From Zhongshania sp. (GTDB lineage: Bacteria > Pseudomonadota > Gammaproteobacteria > Pseudomonadales > Spongiibacteraceae): a stretch of 64,000 nucleotides of DNA. Position 1 is the stretch's first letter; the number at the start of each line of letters is the position of its first letter. Below, piece by piece: positions 38,258 to 47,836 of the stretch. The stretch lies in NCBI RefSeq assembly GCF_029212375.1, contig NZ_JARGNU010000002.1, positions 124,001 to 188,000 on the forward strand. The letters run 5' to 3'. The notes under the pieces are model-generated. The model was not told the origin of the DNA. It searched no databases and was given only the letters and a program-made list of their open reading frames with translations. The position numbers and the translations under genes were made by a program.

Positions 38258-38611
38258 GTTTGCAGCTCTCCTAACAGGGTATATAGTGCATGTAAGTTTG
38301 GGTACAACGTTGAATTCATTGTTGTATACAACAAAGCAAATCCCAGACCAGTTCGGTGAGCCATTTATTGACGATCTATGATTTATAATTAAATCAGATA
38401 GTTAAGAAGAAGATCTTAGGGGTAGGCGGGGTTGAACAAATGTAATGCCTGCCGCGGTTAGCGCCAACTACGTGCATGTTGATTGCTTGTGCACTGAAAT
38501 GAAGCCGATGTGTACAAAATTTCTACGACTTGCAAAGGCTGGGCGAATACTAAAGACTTAGGGCTGTTTTCACTGTCCACTTTCATCAACCATAGCCGTA
38601 AACCATAGCCA
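38258..38611. other. Divergent promoter region between tsx-like and gntR-like genes
   Basis: 354 bases without a gene. It holds the palindrome at 38319-38334 close to the tsx-like gene, and on the minus strand a possible promoter (TTGTAC, 16 bases, TATATA) between palindrome and start codon. I see no second copy of the palindrome and no clear promoter for the regulator. Confidence 0.6.
38319..38334. promoter_or_regulatory. 16-bp perfect palindrome, probable GntR operator
   Basis: The sequence TTGTTGTATACAACAA is its own reverse complement. TTGTATACAA-type palindromes are common operators of FCD-type GntR regulators, and such a regulator is encoded divergently 278 bases away. It lies 62 bases upstream of the start of the tsx-like gene, a suitable place for repression of the uptake operon. 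Confidence 0.65.
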
Positions 38612-39307
38612 ATGAGCGTTAAAGCCAATACCCAAGTAAAGCCGAATGCCCAGCTGGTTTACGAGCAGTTGCGGGAGATGATTATTGCGCTAAAAATCGC
38701 CCCAGGTTCACGGGTAACTGAAACCCAGTTGGCCGATTATTTTCAAGTTAGCCGCACCCCGATTCGCGCCGCACTACAGCGTTTGGAGAGCGAGGGGTTT
38801 TTATCGATTCGCGCCAAGCAGGGTTGCTTTATTCGCAATATTGACCTGCTCCAAATCAGTCAATATTACGATGTGCGGGTGAGTATCGAGACCATGGTGT
38901 TGGCCGAAATTGCCAAGCTTAGCGACCACTCCGAGCTTAAAGCCGTCGCCGAACTTTGGCACCCGGAAAAGCTACATTTTGGTATTACTGTTAACGATGC
39001 CATAAAAGAAGCAGAAGAAAACTTTCACCAAGACTTGGCGCAGATTTCTAAAAACGCGGTTCTGCAGCACTATATTCGCGATATCAACAGCCAAATTCGC
39101 TCGGTGCGACGGTTGGGGTTTCCCGATGCACAAAGCATTATTGACACTTATGAAGAACACTACCGCATTTGTCAGTTGTTATTGTCGCGGGATCTCGCTG
39201 TGGCCGTCGATGAAATGACTAACCATATTCGCAAAAGTCAGGACTGCGCCAGTCGCGTCACCTTGCATCAGCTTTATGGTAGTCGCAAAAGTGTGGTTTT
39301 TGAGTGA
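38612..39307 (+). CDS. GntR-family transcriptional regulator (FadR/FCD type)
   Basis: 231 residues. The N-terminal winged helix-turn-helix (ETQLADYFQVSRTPIRAAL, residues about 32-65) is followed by an all-helical FCD ligand domain with the expected acidic/His metal-site residues (FHQDL and later EEHYRI, NHIRKS). It is divergent from the uptake operon and upstream of the dehydrogenase gene. It is therefore the likely local repressor, with the imported compound or a product as ligand. Ribosome site is weak. Confidence 0.88.
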   Translation: MSVKANTQVKPNAQLVYEQLREMIIALKIAPGSRVTETQLADYFQVSRTPIRAALQRLESEGFLSIRAKQGCFIRNIDLLQISQYYDVRVSIETMVLAEIAKLSDHSELKAVAELWHPEKLHFGITVNDAIKEAEENFHQDLAQISKNAVLQHYIRDINSQIRSVRRLGFPDAQSIIDTYEEHYRICQLLLSRDLAVAVDEMTNHIRKSQDCASRVTLHQLYGSRKSVVFE

Positions 39308-39423
39308 GCTGACAGCCTCATAAAAGCTGTACTTCGGCAGCCTTGGCTCATCCTTTATACATAAATAAAAAATGGAACAAATGCGCTGCAGAGGCTTCGA
39401 ACTCTTTATTTACAGGTGACTTT

Positions 39424-40905
39424 ATGGAAATTACGCCCGCAACTAACTTGCAGCTAAAGCGCCCAGATTTGCTGCGCTCGCAGGCTTATATCAACGGCCA
39501 GTGGTTTGATGCCGACAATGGCAAAACACTAGCGGTAATAAACCCTGCTAATGGTGCGCTTATTGCCAGTATTGCTGATCTCGGCGTTGATGAAACTCGC
39601 CGGGCGATTGCCGCCGCAGAGCAGGCGCAAAAATTATGGGCCCGTAAAACCGCCAAAGAACGCGCTAATATTTTGCGGCAGTGGTTTAACTTAATTATGG
39701 CCAATCAACAGGATTTAGCGGCTATTTTAACGGCGGAGCAGGGTAAAACCCTAGCTGAGGCCGCTGGTGAAATTGCCTACGGCGCCAATTATATTGAATG
39801 GTTTGCCGAAGAAGCTAAACGTATTTACGGCGACATTATTGCGCCGCCGTCGGCGGATAAACGCATCCTCGTTATTAAGCAAGCGGTGGGCGTGGTGGCG
39901 TCGATTACCCCTTGGAATTTCCCTAATGCAATGATTGCCCGCAAGGTGGCACCGGCTTTAGCGGCGGGCTGCGCCTTTGTGTGTAAACCGGCCAAAGAAA
40001 CGCCACTGTCGGCTTTGGCGATGGCCGTGCTGGGCGAGGAGGCGGGTATTCCCGCTGGGGTGTTTAATGTGGTGTGTGGTAGTTCTGCCAGCGCCATTGG
40101 CGGTGAAATGACCAGCAATCCGCTGGTGCGCAAGCTGACCTTTACCGGATCGACCCCAGTGGGTAAAACCCTGTTGCAGCAATGCGCGGCCACCGTGAAA
40201 AAAACCTCGATGGAGCTGGGCGGCAACGCGCCGTTTATTGTGTTTGACGATGCCGATATCGACGCCGCTATTGCCGGTGCGATGGCCTCAAAATACCGCA
40301 ATGCGGGGCAAACCTGCGTGTGTACCAATCGCATATTGGTACAGCGCGGTATTTACGATGAGTTTGCCGAAAAGCTCGCCGCAGAAGTACGCAAATTCCA
40401 GTTAGGTGATGGCGCCGCTGCGGAAACAACCATGGGGCCGCTGGTGAATAGCAAGGCGGCGCGGGATGTGACTGCGCTGGTGGACGATGCGCTGGCCAAA
40501 GGCGCGACAGCCTTAGCCGGTGGTCGAGCTTCTTCGCTGGGCGACTGCTTTTACGAGCCCACAGTACTGACCGGTGCAACACGAGAGATGCGAGTTTTTA
40601 AAGAAGAAATCTTTGGCCCCGTGGCGCCGCTGTTTGCGTTTGATACCGAGGAAGAAGCCATCGAGATGGCTAACGATACCGAGTTTGGCTTGGCGGCGTA
40701 TTTTTATACCCAAGACCACGCGCGCATTTGGCGCTTTGGTGAAGCCTTGGAATACGGGATTGTCGGGATTAACGAAGGGCTGATTTCAAATGAAATGGCG
40801 CCCTTTGGCGGCGTGAAAGAATCTGGCAGTGGCCGCGAGGGTTCAAAATACGGTATCGACGATTATGTCGAAATTAAATATTTGTGTCTTGGCGGCCTTG
40901 AGTAG
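39424..40905 (+). CDS. gabD: Succinate-semialdehyde dehydrogenase (GabD type)
   Basis: NAD(P)-dependent aldehyde dehydrogenase of 493 residues; start ATG 27 codons into the open frame, matching family length. Cofactor region TPWNFPNAM and KPAKETPLSA, catalytic Glu in MELGGNAPF and catalytic Cys in NAGQTCVCTNR. The second Cys two residues on is the redox-switch arrangement of GabD. Expected reaction: succinate semialdehyde to succinate. It lies downstream of the GntR gene and may be under the same control; whether it serves the same catabolic route as the hydrolases is not clear. Confidence 0.85.
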   Translation: MEITPATNLQLKRPDLLRSQAYINGQWFDADNGKTLAVINPANGALIASIADLGVDETRRAIAAAEQAQKLWARKTAKERANILRQWFNLIMANQQDLAAILTAEQGKTLAEAAGEIAYGANYIEWFAEEAKRIYGDIIAPPSADKRILVIKQAVGVVASITPWNFPNAMIARKVAPALAAGCAFVCKPAKETPLSALAMAVLGEEAGIPAGVFNVVCGSSASAIGGEMTSNPLVRKLTFTGSTPVGKTLLQQCAATVKKTSMELGGNAPFIVFDDADIDAAIAGAMASKYRNAGQTCVCTNRILVQRGIYDEFAEKLAAEVRKFQLGDGAAAETTMGPLVNSKAARDVTALVDDALAKGATALAGGRASSLGDCFYEPTVLTGATREMRVFKEEIFGPVAPLFAFDTEEEAIEMANDTEFGLAAYFYTQDHARIWRFGEALEYGIVGINEGLISNEMAPFGGVKESGSGREGSKYGIDDYVEIKYLCLGGLE

Positions 40906-40911
40906 GCCGCG

Positions 40912-41496
40912 TTACTTCACTTGTTGCTTGGCGAGCTTGCGGGCTAGGGTTCGCCGGTGCATGCCAAGCCGCCTAGCGGTTTCTGAAATATTAAATCCGG
41001 TCTCGGCCAAGGTTTCGTGAATACGCTCCCACTCTAGGGTTTTTATGGAGGTGGCGCGACCGCGAATTTCAACTTCTACATTGCCTTCGGCGCTATTAAA
41101 TGCCGCTTCGATATCGTCGGTATTCGAAGGCTTGGCAAGATAGTGACAAGCGCCGAGTTTTACCGCCTCTACTGCGGTGGCAATACTCGCGTAACCGGTG
41201 AGCACCACGATCAGCATATCAGGATCGTGTTTGTGCAGGGCCTGTACGCAGGCCAGGCCAGAGGCTTCGCCATCTAATTTGAGGTCGACCACCGCGTAAC
41301 CAGGGGAGTGGCTCTCTAGCAGTGTGAGGGCGCCGTCGAGGCTGCTGGTGCTGATCACCGCGTAGCCGCGTCGCTCAAAGGAGCGACTCAAGGTACGCGC
41401 AAAGGCGGCATCGTCTTCAATCAGTAACAGTGTTGGTGCGCTGTCGTCAGTGGTTGTTTCGATCTTGGCTTCAGCGTCGTTTGAATCGTTGGTCAT
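40912..41496 (-). CDS. regA: Redox response regulator RegA/PrrA/RoxR type
   Basis: 194 residues. Receiver domain with phosphoacceptor Asp71 (VVDLKLDG) and acidic pair IEDD. After a linker comes a Fis-type helix-turn-helix, NISETARRLGMHRRTLARKL, which is nearly invariant in the RegA family. Partner of the RegB kinase, whose stop lies 4 bases upstream. In other proteobacteria RegA/RoxR controls terminal oxidases, and here the pair directly follows the cyo genes. Confidence 0.92.
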   Translation of the reverse strand: MTNDSNDAEAKIETTTDDSAPTLLLIEDDAAFARTLSRSFERRGYAVISTSSLDGALTLLESHSPGYAVVDLKLDGEASGLACVQALHKHDPDMLIVVLTGYASIATAVEAVKLGACHYLAKPSNTDDIEAAFNSAEGNVEVEIRGRATSIKTLEWERIHETLAETGFNISETARRLGMHRRTLARKLAKQQVK

Positions 41497-41500
41497 GTCC

Positions 41501-42823
41501 TTAAACCTCCTTGAGCCGGAGTGCGTCTAGTGGCAGGCGCAGGCTGATTTCAGCGCCGCCTTCTTGCCGGTTACGGGCGCGCACTTGGCCCCCTAATATT
41601 CGCGCCACATTGAATACAAGGAATAATCCCAGACCGCTGCCTGGCCGCCCTTTTGTTGATTGATAGGGCTGGCCGAGGCGGTCGAATACTTCTTTGGCAA
41701 AGCCAGGGCCATGATCGACAACCCGTATTACAAGCGTGTCGTCTTGGCGGGAGACGTCGAGGCCGACCCACTCTGGTGAGGCTTCTAGCGCGTTGTCGAG
41801 CAGATTGCAGATGGTCTGCTTTAGTACTGTGTCGGAGGCGATATCTAGGTCTTCGCCAAATTGATTGTCAAAGCTGAACTCGCGAACTTTGCGGGTGCTC
41901 TGCCACTCGTTAAGTAGCTCGTCGAAAAACTCACACACACTGGTTTCGCCAGAGGACTCGCCGCGGGTTTCACCCGCCGACATGAGAATGCCGCTAACGA
42001 TGGTTTTACAGCGTTGCACCTGCGTTTGCATTTCGGTGATCTCTTCGCAAAGGTCTGGGTCTGCACTGAGGGTGGGCATATGCCGCCAATCACCGAGAAT
42101 TACCGCGATGGTCGCCAGCGGGGTGCCCAGTTCGTGGGCCGCTCCTGAGGCGAGCAAGCCCATGCGCAAGATGTGTTCTTCCTCGGCGGCGCGCTGGCGC
42201 AATTCGGCAAGGCGGGCATCGTGCTCGCGGTGAGTGCGGTTGATACGATTGATAAAAACCACCAATAGCGCGGCATTAAGCACTAGGCAAATTAGCATGC
42301 CATCTACGTAATAGCTGCGTATACCAAGGTGATAATCTTGGGGTAGGTCGAGGGGGTGGCCCGCTTCGGCCAGCCAAAGAAAGCACATTGTGGCGAAGCC
42401 CAATAGTACCCATGCGTAGGTTTGCGCTAGAAGTACTGCCGCGAGGCCAACCTGTAATAAATAGAGAAATACAAAGGGGTTGGTCGCGCCACCGCTAAGA
42501 AACAGTTGAAAAGTGAGGGTGCCCATGTCGACTAGCAGGCCCATAAATAGCTCGGCGGTGCGCACTCGGCGACGCAGTCGCAGGCTCAGCTCGTTAAAAG
42601 CATTAAAGGCGATAAGCCCGCCGAGCACGCTCAACATAAGCTGCAAGGGCAGTTCAACACCAAAGCCGTAATGGGTAACGAGAATAGTGAGTAATTGGCC
42701 GAGCACCGCCATCCAGCGCAACTGCACCAACTGGCGCATATGTTTGCCAAGCGTGTCGGTATCGTCGGATTCGGTTTGTCTTAGCAGCTGGTTTACCGCG
42801 GCCAGCGCTCTGGTGTCGGTCAT
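41501..42823 (-). CDS. regB: Redox sensor histidine kinase RegB/PrrB/RoxS type
   Basis: 440 residues from the ATG with GGGAG upstream. Six membrane segments. The quinone-sensing motif GGATNPF is at 111-117. The H-box is AAHELGTPLATIA with His230. Cys272 in VQRCKTI is 42 residues after the His, close to the place of the redox-active Cys265 (His225 + 40) of Rhodobacter RegB. The ATPase domain has NLLDNALEASP, DHGPGF and GSGLGLFLVF. All known redox-sensing elements appear present. Confidence 0.92.
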   Translation of the reverse strand: MTDTRALAAVNQLLRQTESDDTDTLGKHMRQLVQLRWMAVLGQLLTILVTHYGFGVELPLQLMLSVLGGLIAFNAFNELSLRLRRRVRTAELFMGLLVDMGTLTFQLFLSGGATNPFVFLYLLQVGLAAVLLAQTYAWVLLGFATMCFLWLAEAGHPLDLPQDYHLGIRSYYVDGMLICLVLNAALLVVFINRINRTHREHDARLAELRQRAAEEEHILRMGLLASGAAHELGTPLATIAVILGDWRHMPTLSADPDLCEEITEMQTQVQRCKTIVSGILMSAGETRGESSGETSVCEFFDELLNEWQSTRKVREFSFDNQFGEDLDIASDTVLKQTICNLLDNALEASPEWVGLDVSRQDDTLVIRVVDHGPGFAKEVFDRLGQPYQSTKGRPGSGLGLFLVFNVARILGGQVRARNRQEGGAEISLRLPLDALRLKEV

Positions 42824-42898
42824 TATTGTATTTCTCCCCAAGCCTATTTTAAGCGCGCAAGCCAGTATACGCATGACGGGCTGAGCGCGCAGCCGCGG

Positions 42899-43612
42899 TC
42901 AGTCTTTACGGCGACTTTCCCGAAACACAATAAAGCCAGCGAGCAGCACGGAAAAGGCGAGGCCGTACCAGGTAATTGCGTACACCAAATGGCTGTTGTT
43001 GAAGCTAATAACGGTAAGGCCGCCGACCGGAGTTTGCTCGTTTGGTATTTGAGGGGGGGTAGCATCGGCGTCTACAAAATAAGGCGCGGCGCTGATACCG
43101 AGATTGTTGGCAATGGCCTTTATATCCCGTGAATACCAGCGGCCGCTAGTTGGGCTGTTTTCACGCAGCACACTGCCCTTGGGCTCGCTTAGGCGGATTA
43201 GGCCGGCTATAGATGTGTTGCCGGTAGCTGGCGCTGATGGTGTAAGGCCTTGGCCGATATAACCGCGATTGACCAACACAATACTGCCATCGCCGCGCCG
43301 AAACGGAGTGAGTACCCAATAGCCGCTGCCAAGCTCGGTGGCGGCAACCACCAGGGTGTCTTTGTTTGCTAGGAATTGGCCGTCTAAAACAACATGGCGG
43401 TATTCGTCATCGTCTTTGTTAACCGATGGCCAGTCGCTGCTACTTGGCGCAGGTTCAGCGGGAGCGTGAACGCGGGTTTCGACTTTTTCGATTAAGTCTA
43501 GTTTCCACAGGCGACGTTCTAACTGCCAATTGCCAAGGGCAATAAAGGCTGTAAAGAGAAGTAGGCCGCACAGGCTAATTAGCGATAATTTGACTGTGCG
43601 GCGGATGGTCAC
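42899..43612 (-). CDS. SURF1 family protein
   Basis: 237 residues, GTG start three bases after the cyoD stop. Two membrane helices, near residues 12-30 and near the C-terminus, flank a periplasmic domain. The family blocks are ALGNWQLERRLWK early, YRHVVLDGQFL, VLVNRGYI and the terminal NSHLVYAITWYGLAF. SURF1 helps heme insertion into subunit I of heme-copper oxidases. Here it is joined to a quinol oxidase operon rather than a cytochrome c oxidase operon. Confidence 0.9.
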   Translation of the reverse strand: MTIRRTVKLSLISLCGLLLFTAFIALGNWQLERRLWKLDLIEKVETRVHAPAEPAPSSSDWPSVNKDDDEYRHVVLDGQFLANKDTLVVAATELGSGYWVLTPFRRGDGSIVLVNRGYIGQGLTPSAPATGNTSIAGLIRLSEPKGSVLRENSPTSGRWYSRDIKAIANNLGISAAPYFVDADATPPQIPNEQTPVGGLTVISFNNSHLVYAITWYGLAFSVLLAGFIVFRESRRKD

Positions 43613-43615
43613 GGT

Positions 43616-43996
43616 TTAGCTGCCGCCCGACATCATTGAGGGCATCATATTTACGTTCATGTGGTACATCACCCACAGCGAACCAGACAGGGTAATGAAC
43701 AGTAATACCACGGTGAAAATGAGCGACAGCATTGTCCAGCCACCTTCAGACTGAAAATTCATGTGCAGAAAATAAACCATATGCACCAGAATTTGCACAA
43801 GAGCAAAGGCGAGAATGATCAGCACGGTGGTATTGCGTGAGCTGAATACGTCGCCCATTACTAACCAGAAGGGAATGGCGGTGAGGAACACCGAGGCCAT
43901 AAAACCCAGCATATAACCGCTGAAACTGCTGTGTGGGCCTTCTTCTTGGTGATGGTCTGCGTGATGCTCGTCGTGGTTGTGTGAAAGCTCGCTCAT
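43616..43996 (-). CDS. cyoD: Cytochrome bo3 quinol oxidase subunit IV
   Basis: 126 residues from the ATG overlapping the cyoC stop (ATGA); the open frame upstream shadows cyoC. A His/Asp/Glu-rich N-terminus ([14 protein letters not shown]) is followed by three membrane helices and the [12 protein letters not shown] block typical of CyoD. It assists oxidase assembly. A Met-rich tail ends the protein. Confidence 0.9.
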   Translation of the reverse strand: MSELSHNHDEHHADHHQEEGPHSSFSGYMLGFMASVFLTAIPFWLVMGDVFSSRNTTVLIILAFALVQILVHMVYFLHMNFQSEGGWTMLSLIFTVVLLFITLSGSLWVMYHMNVNMMPSMMSGGS

Positions 43997-44622
43997 GACA
44001 GTGACCCCATCAAATAAACAATAGTGAATACGCCAATCCAGACCACGTCCAGAAAGTGCCAAAACATCGACAGGCAAAATAACCGGCGACGGTTTGCGGT
44101 GGTCAGGCCGTGCTTGCGGAGTTGGAATAGCAGGGTGACTAACCAGATAATCCCAATGCACACGTGCAAGCCGTGGGTGCCGACAAGGGTGAAAAAGGCC
44201 GACAAGAACGCACTGCGCTGGGGGCCGGCACCTTGGTGTAAAAGGTGATAGAACTCATAGAGTTCTAAGCCCAGAAAGCCCGCGCCGAATACACCGGTAA
44301 TGGCCAGCCAAATCATGGTGCCTTTAAGTTTACGCTGCTGCATTTGCAGCATGGCAAAGCCGTAGGTGATCGACGAAAACAACAGAAAACTGGTGTTTAA
44401 GGCAACCAGCGGCAGATCAAATAAATCTGCGCCCGATGGCCCGCCTGCGTAGTTTTGGCTTAACACGCCGTAGGTGGCAAACAGTGCGGCAAAGATGAGG
44501 CAATCGCTCATCAAATACAGCCAGAAGCCCAGCAAGGTGCCGTTGGCGACGTGATGCTCCCCCTTAACGAGGAAGTCGAATTGACCCGCCTGAGCGGCGG
44601 GCGAAACAGTGGAATGAGACAT
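43993..44622 (-). CDS. cyoC: Cytochrome bo3 quinol oxidase subunit III
   Basis: 209 residues, five membrane segments. The start ATG is one base after the cyoB stop. Family blocks: [45 protein letters not shown] and the C-terminal [10 protein letters not shown]. Part of the proton-pumping ubiquinol oxidase at the inner membrane. Confidence 0.94.
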   Translation of the reverse strand: MSHSTVSPAAQAGQFDFLVKGEHHVANGTLLGFWLYLMSDCLIFAALFATYGVLSQNYAGGPSGADLFDLPLVALNTSFLLFSSITYGFAMLQMQQRKLKGTMIWLAITGVFGAGFLGLELYEFYHLLHQGAGPQRSAFLSAFFTLVGTHGLHVCIGIIWLVTLLFQLRKHGLTTANRRRLFCLSMFWHFLDVVWIGVFTIVYLMGSLS

Positions 44623-44623
44623 C

Positions 44624-46609
44624 TTAGGCAAGCACCTCAGTTCGTTTGGATTCGACTTGCTCAACCTCTTCAGCTGGGATGTAGTAGTCGCGCTTGTAAT
44701 TAAAGGTGTGAATAATAATTGCAGCGATCAAGGCCACAAATGTCAGGCCACCGATTAACCACATATGCCAGATCATGGCAAAGCCAAAGGCGGCGCTAAG
44801 GCCCGAGATTACCATGCCAGCGGCGGTGTTTTTGGGCATGTGAATTGCCATAAACCCCGCCGTTGCGTGTTTAAAGCCATTGCTCTTCATATGCCACCAC
44901 GCGTCCTGGTCGTAAACCCGCGGGGTAAACGCAAAGTTGTATTTTGGTGGAGGTGACGAGGTCGACCACTCTAGGGTGCGGCCATTCCACGGGTCGCCAG
45001 TCTCGTCGCGCAGCGAGTCGCGGCGTTTGTAGCTCACATAGAGCTGAATCAAGAAACTGATAATGCCCGCGCCAATTAACACCGCGCCACCCAAGGCAAC
45101 TTGGAACCAGATCTGCAACGATGGATCGTCGAAGTGGCTCATACGGCGGGTGACGCCCATAAAGCCCAACATGTACAGCGGCATAAAGGCGAGGTAGAAA
45201 CCAATAAACCAGCACCAGAACGAGACCTTGCCCCAGAAGGGTTCGAGCTTGTAACCGGTGACCTTGGGATACCAGAAGGTAATCGCGGCAAAGGTGCCGA
45301 ACACCACGCCACCGATAATGACGTTGTGGAAGTGAGCAATCAAAAACAGGCTGTTGTGCAGCACAAAGTCAGCAGGTGGTACAGCCAGTAACACGCCAGT
45401 CATGCCGCCAATCACGAAGGTGATCATAAAGCCGATGGTCCACAGCATGGGCACTTCAAACTGAATGCGACCACGGTACATGGTGAACAACCAGTTAAAG
45501 ATTTTCGCGCCGGTGGGAATCGAAATTATCATGGTGGTGATACCAAAGAAGCTATTCACCGTTGCGCCAGATCCCATGGTAAAGAAATGGTGCAGCCACA
45601 CGAGGTAAGACAGAATGGTGATGACCAAGGTCGCGTAGACCATGGACGAGTAACCGAATAGGCGCTTACCACTGTAGGTAGAGACGATCTCTGAGAACAC
45701 GCCAAAGATCGGCAGAATCAGTATGTAAACCTCTGGGTGACCCCAGATCCAAATTAAGTTTACGTACATCATGGCGTTGCCGCCAAGGTCGTTGGTGAAG
45801 AAATTCATGCCCAAGTAGCGGTCTAAGGACAGCAAGGTCATTACCGCCGTTAATACAGGGAAGGCCGCCACAATCAAGATGTTAGTACACAGCGCGGTCC
45901 AGGTAAAAATCGGCATTTTCATCATATTCATGCCGGGCGCGCGCATTTTGACAATGGTGACCACAAAGTTGATACCGGATAGCAGGGTGCCGACCCCGGC
46001 AATCTGCAGCGACCAAATATAGTAATCCACCCCGACTCCAGGGCTTTGCAGTATTCCCGTTAATGGCGGGTAGGCCAGCCAGCCGGATTTGGCGAACTCA
46101 CCAATAAACAGTGACACCATAATTAGCGCCGCACCGGCACTGGTCATCCAGAAGCTGAGGTTATTCAAAAACGGAAACGCAACGTCTCGCGCGCCAATTT
46201 GCAGGGGCACAATGTAGTTCATAAGGCCAACCACAAAGGGCATGGCCACAAAGAAAATCATAATCACGCCGTGGGCGGTAAAGATTTGGTCGTAGTGTTC
46301 TGGCGGCAAATAACCTGCGGAATCGCCAAAGGCAATTGCCTGCTGTATCCGCATCATAATGGCGTCGGCAAAGCCGCGCAGCAGCATGACCAAACCCAGA
46401 ATCATATACATCACACCGATACGCTTGTGATCGATGCTGGTAAACCATTCACTCCACAAATAGCCCCACACTTTGTAGCGGGTGAGCACCACTAGTAAGG
46501 CTATAACCGCACTCGCCATAACGGCAAAGGTAATGAGCAGAATTGGCTCGTGGTAGGGAATGGCGTCGAGTGTTAGCCGGCCAAATATAAGGGTACTGAA
46601 ATCAGACAT
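44624..46609 (-). CDS. cyoB: Cytochrome bo3 quinol oxidase subunit I
   Basis: 661-residue heme-copper oxidase core with about 15 membrane helices, carrying the low-spin heme b and the heme o3/CuB centre. The CuB and heme His ligands are in [19 protein letters not shown] and HFHNVIIGG. The cross-linked Tyr lies in the HPEVYI segment. Proton-channel residues and the N-terminal YHEPILLIT match CyoB. It reduces oxygen to water with ubiquinol. Confidence 0.96.
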   Translation of the reverse strand: MSDFSTLIFGRLTLDAIPYHEPILLITFAVMASAVIALLVVLTRYKVWGYLWSEWFTSIDHKRIGVMYMILGLVMLLRGFADAIMMRIQQAIAFGDSAGYLPPEHYDQIFTAHGVIMIFFVAMPFVVGLMNYIVPLQIGARDVAFPFLNNLSFWMTSAGAALIMVSLFIGEFAKSGWLAYPPLTGILQSPGVGVDYYIWSLQIAGVGTLLSGINFVVTIVKMRAPGMNMMKMPIFTWTALCTNILIVAAFPVLTAVMTLLSLDRYLGMNFFTNDLGGNAMMYVNLIWIWGHPEVYILILPIFGVFSEIVSTYSGKRLFGYSSMVYATLVITILSYLVWLHHFFTMGSGATVNSFFGITTMIISIPTGAKIFNWLFTMYRGRIQFEVPMLWTIGFMITFVIGGMTGVLLAVPPADFVLHNSLFLIAHFHNVIIGGVVFGTFAAITFWYPKVTGYKLEPFWGKVSFWCWFIGFYLAFMPLYMLGFMGVTRRMSHFDDPSLQIWFQVALGGAVLIGAGIISFLIQLYVSYKRRDSLRDETGDPWNGRTLEWSTSSPPPKYNFAFTPRVYDQDAWWHMKSNGFKHATAGFMAIHMPKNTAAGMVISGLSAAFGFAMIWHMWLIGGLTFVALIAAIIIHTFNYKRDYYIPAEEVEQVESKRTEVLA

Positions 46610-46686
46610 GAGAGTTACCGGCGCCCTGACGCGCTATAAGTGAATGGGACGGACGCTTCGCGACCACGGTAATTGCACAAAGGTAG

Positions 46687-47685
46687 CTAGTGGGCATGGT
46701 GACCCTCATCATCTGTGTTGTGATTTACAGCTGGGCTGACGCGCTTGGTTTCCGCTGCGTGTGCACCGGCTCCATGGCTGCCGTGGTGCTTCATCATGTC
46801 TTTCATGCACAGGGTGCCTGGCGCTACGCAGCGGTTGAGAATAGCGTCGTAAAGATCCGGCGCCACTTCGCGGTAGTACTGCACGGGGTTGTACTCGCTG
46901 GGCTCAGCTAGCTCGGTGTACACCTTGCGGCTGAGCACTTCGCCATCGGTTTTGGCCTTGCTCACCCACTCGTCAAACTTAGCCTCGGATAAGCCCAAAA
47001 ATTTAAAACGCATGCCGTTAAAGCCCGCGCCAGAGTAATTGGCAGAGAAGCCGTCGTAGCTACCCGCTTGATTAATAACCGCGTGTAGCTGGGTTTCCAT
47101 ACCGCCCATAGCATAGATCTGCCCTGCCAGCGCCGGAATATAAAAAGAGTTCATCATGGTAGTGGCGGTGATCTTGAACTTTATTGGCCGATCCAGTGGG
47201 GCCGCCAATTGGTTGACCACCGCAATACCTTGCTCGGGATAAAAGAACAGCCATTTCCAGTCCATCGCGACCACTTCAATAATCAGTGGCTCAACACCCT
47301 CGGGCACGGGGCGACCCTCTTCTATGCGATCGAGGGGGCGGTAGGGGTCCAGCTGGTGAGTGCTCACCCAAGTTAGCGCGCCCAAGGCGATAATAATGGC
47401 CAGTGGCGCAGCCCAAATGATTAGTTCCAGATTAGTGGAGTGATCCCAGTCGGGGGTGTAGGTGGCCTCTTTATTGGATGCGCGATAGCGCCATGCAAAT
47501 AACAAGGTCAGCACAATAACCGGAACCACGACGATCAACATAAGAATCGTCGCCCACACAATCAGCTTGGCCTGTTGCGCCGCAATATCGCCAGACGGCG
47601 ACATAACCACGGTGTCGCAGCCAGACAGCAGGGCCATTCCGATAGCGGAAACAAATATAGTGCGCAGAGTTTTGGGAATTGACAT
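46687..47685 (-). CDS. cyoA: Cytochrome bo3 quinol oxidase subunit II (lipoprotein)
   Basis: 332 residues from the ATG; a TTG four codons upstream is less likely. The signal peptide with lipobox LLSGC is followed by two membrane helices and a cupredoxin domain. The CuA ligands of cytochrome c oxidase are absent, and MNSFYIPALAGQIYAMGGM is the CyoA form, so quinol is the donor. The C-terminus is His-rich (KHHGSHGAGAHAAE). First gene of cyoABCD-SURF1-regB-regA; cyoE is not in this window. Confidence 0.94.
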   Translation of the reverse strand: MSIPKTLRTIFVSAIGMALLSGCDTVVMSPSGDIAAQQAKLIVWATILMLIVVVPVIVLTLLFAWRYRASNKEATYTPDWDHSTNLELIIWAAPLAIIIALGALTWVSTHQLDPYRPLDRIEEGRPVPEGVEPLIIEVVAMDWKWLFFYPEQGIAVVNQLAAPLDRPIKFKITATTMMNSFYIPALAGQIYAMGGMETQLHAVINQAGSYDGFSANYSGAGFNGMRFKFLGLSEAKFDEWVSKAKTDGEVLSRKVYTELAEPSEYNPVQYYREVAPDLYDAILNRCVAPGTLCMKDMMKHHGSHGAGAHAAETKRVSPAVNHNTDDEGHHAH

Positions 47686-47754
47686 CGCCACTCGCAAGTC
47701 CAGATGTTAATGAGAGGGCGCAGACTTTAAGCGAATTGCGGGTGGGAAAGAATT

Positions 47755-47767
47755 GGACAATTTGTCC
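47755..47767. promoter_or_regulatory. 13-bp palindrome between cyoA and the MHS transporter gene
   Basis: GGACAATTTGTCC (GGACAA-T-TTGTCC) is a perfect inverted repeat in the divergent promoter region, 70 bases from each start codon. It could be an operator for either transcription unit; I do not recognise the regulator. Confidence 0.4.
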
Positions 47768-47836
47768 TATGGCTGGCGTGGGGTAATCGGAGTAGTCTTT
47801 CAATAATTCATAAAACCTACGGATGAGCGCCGCACC

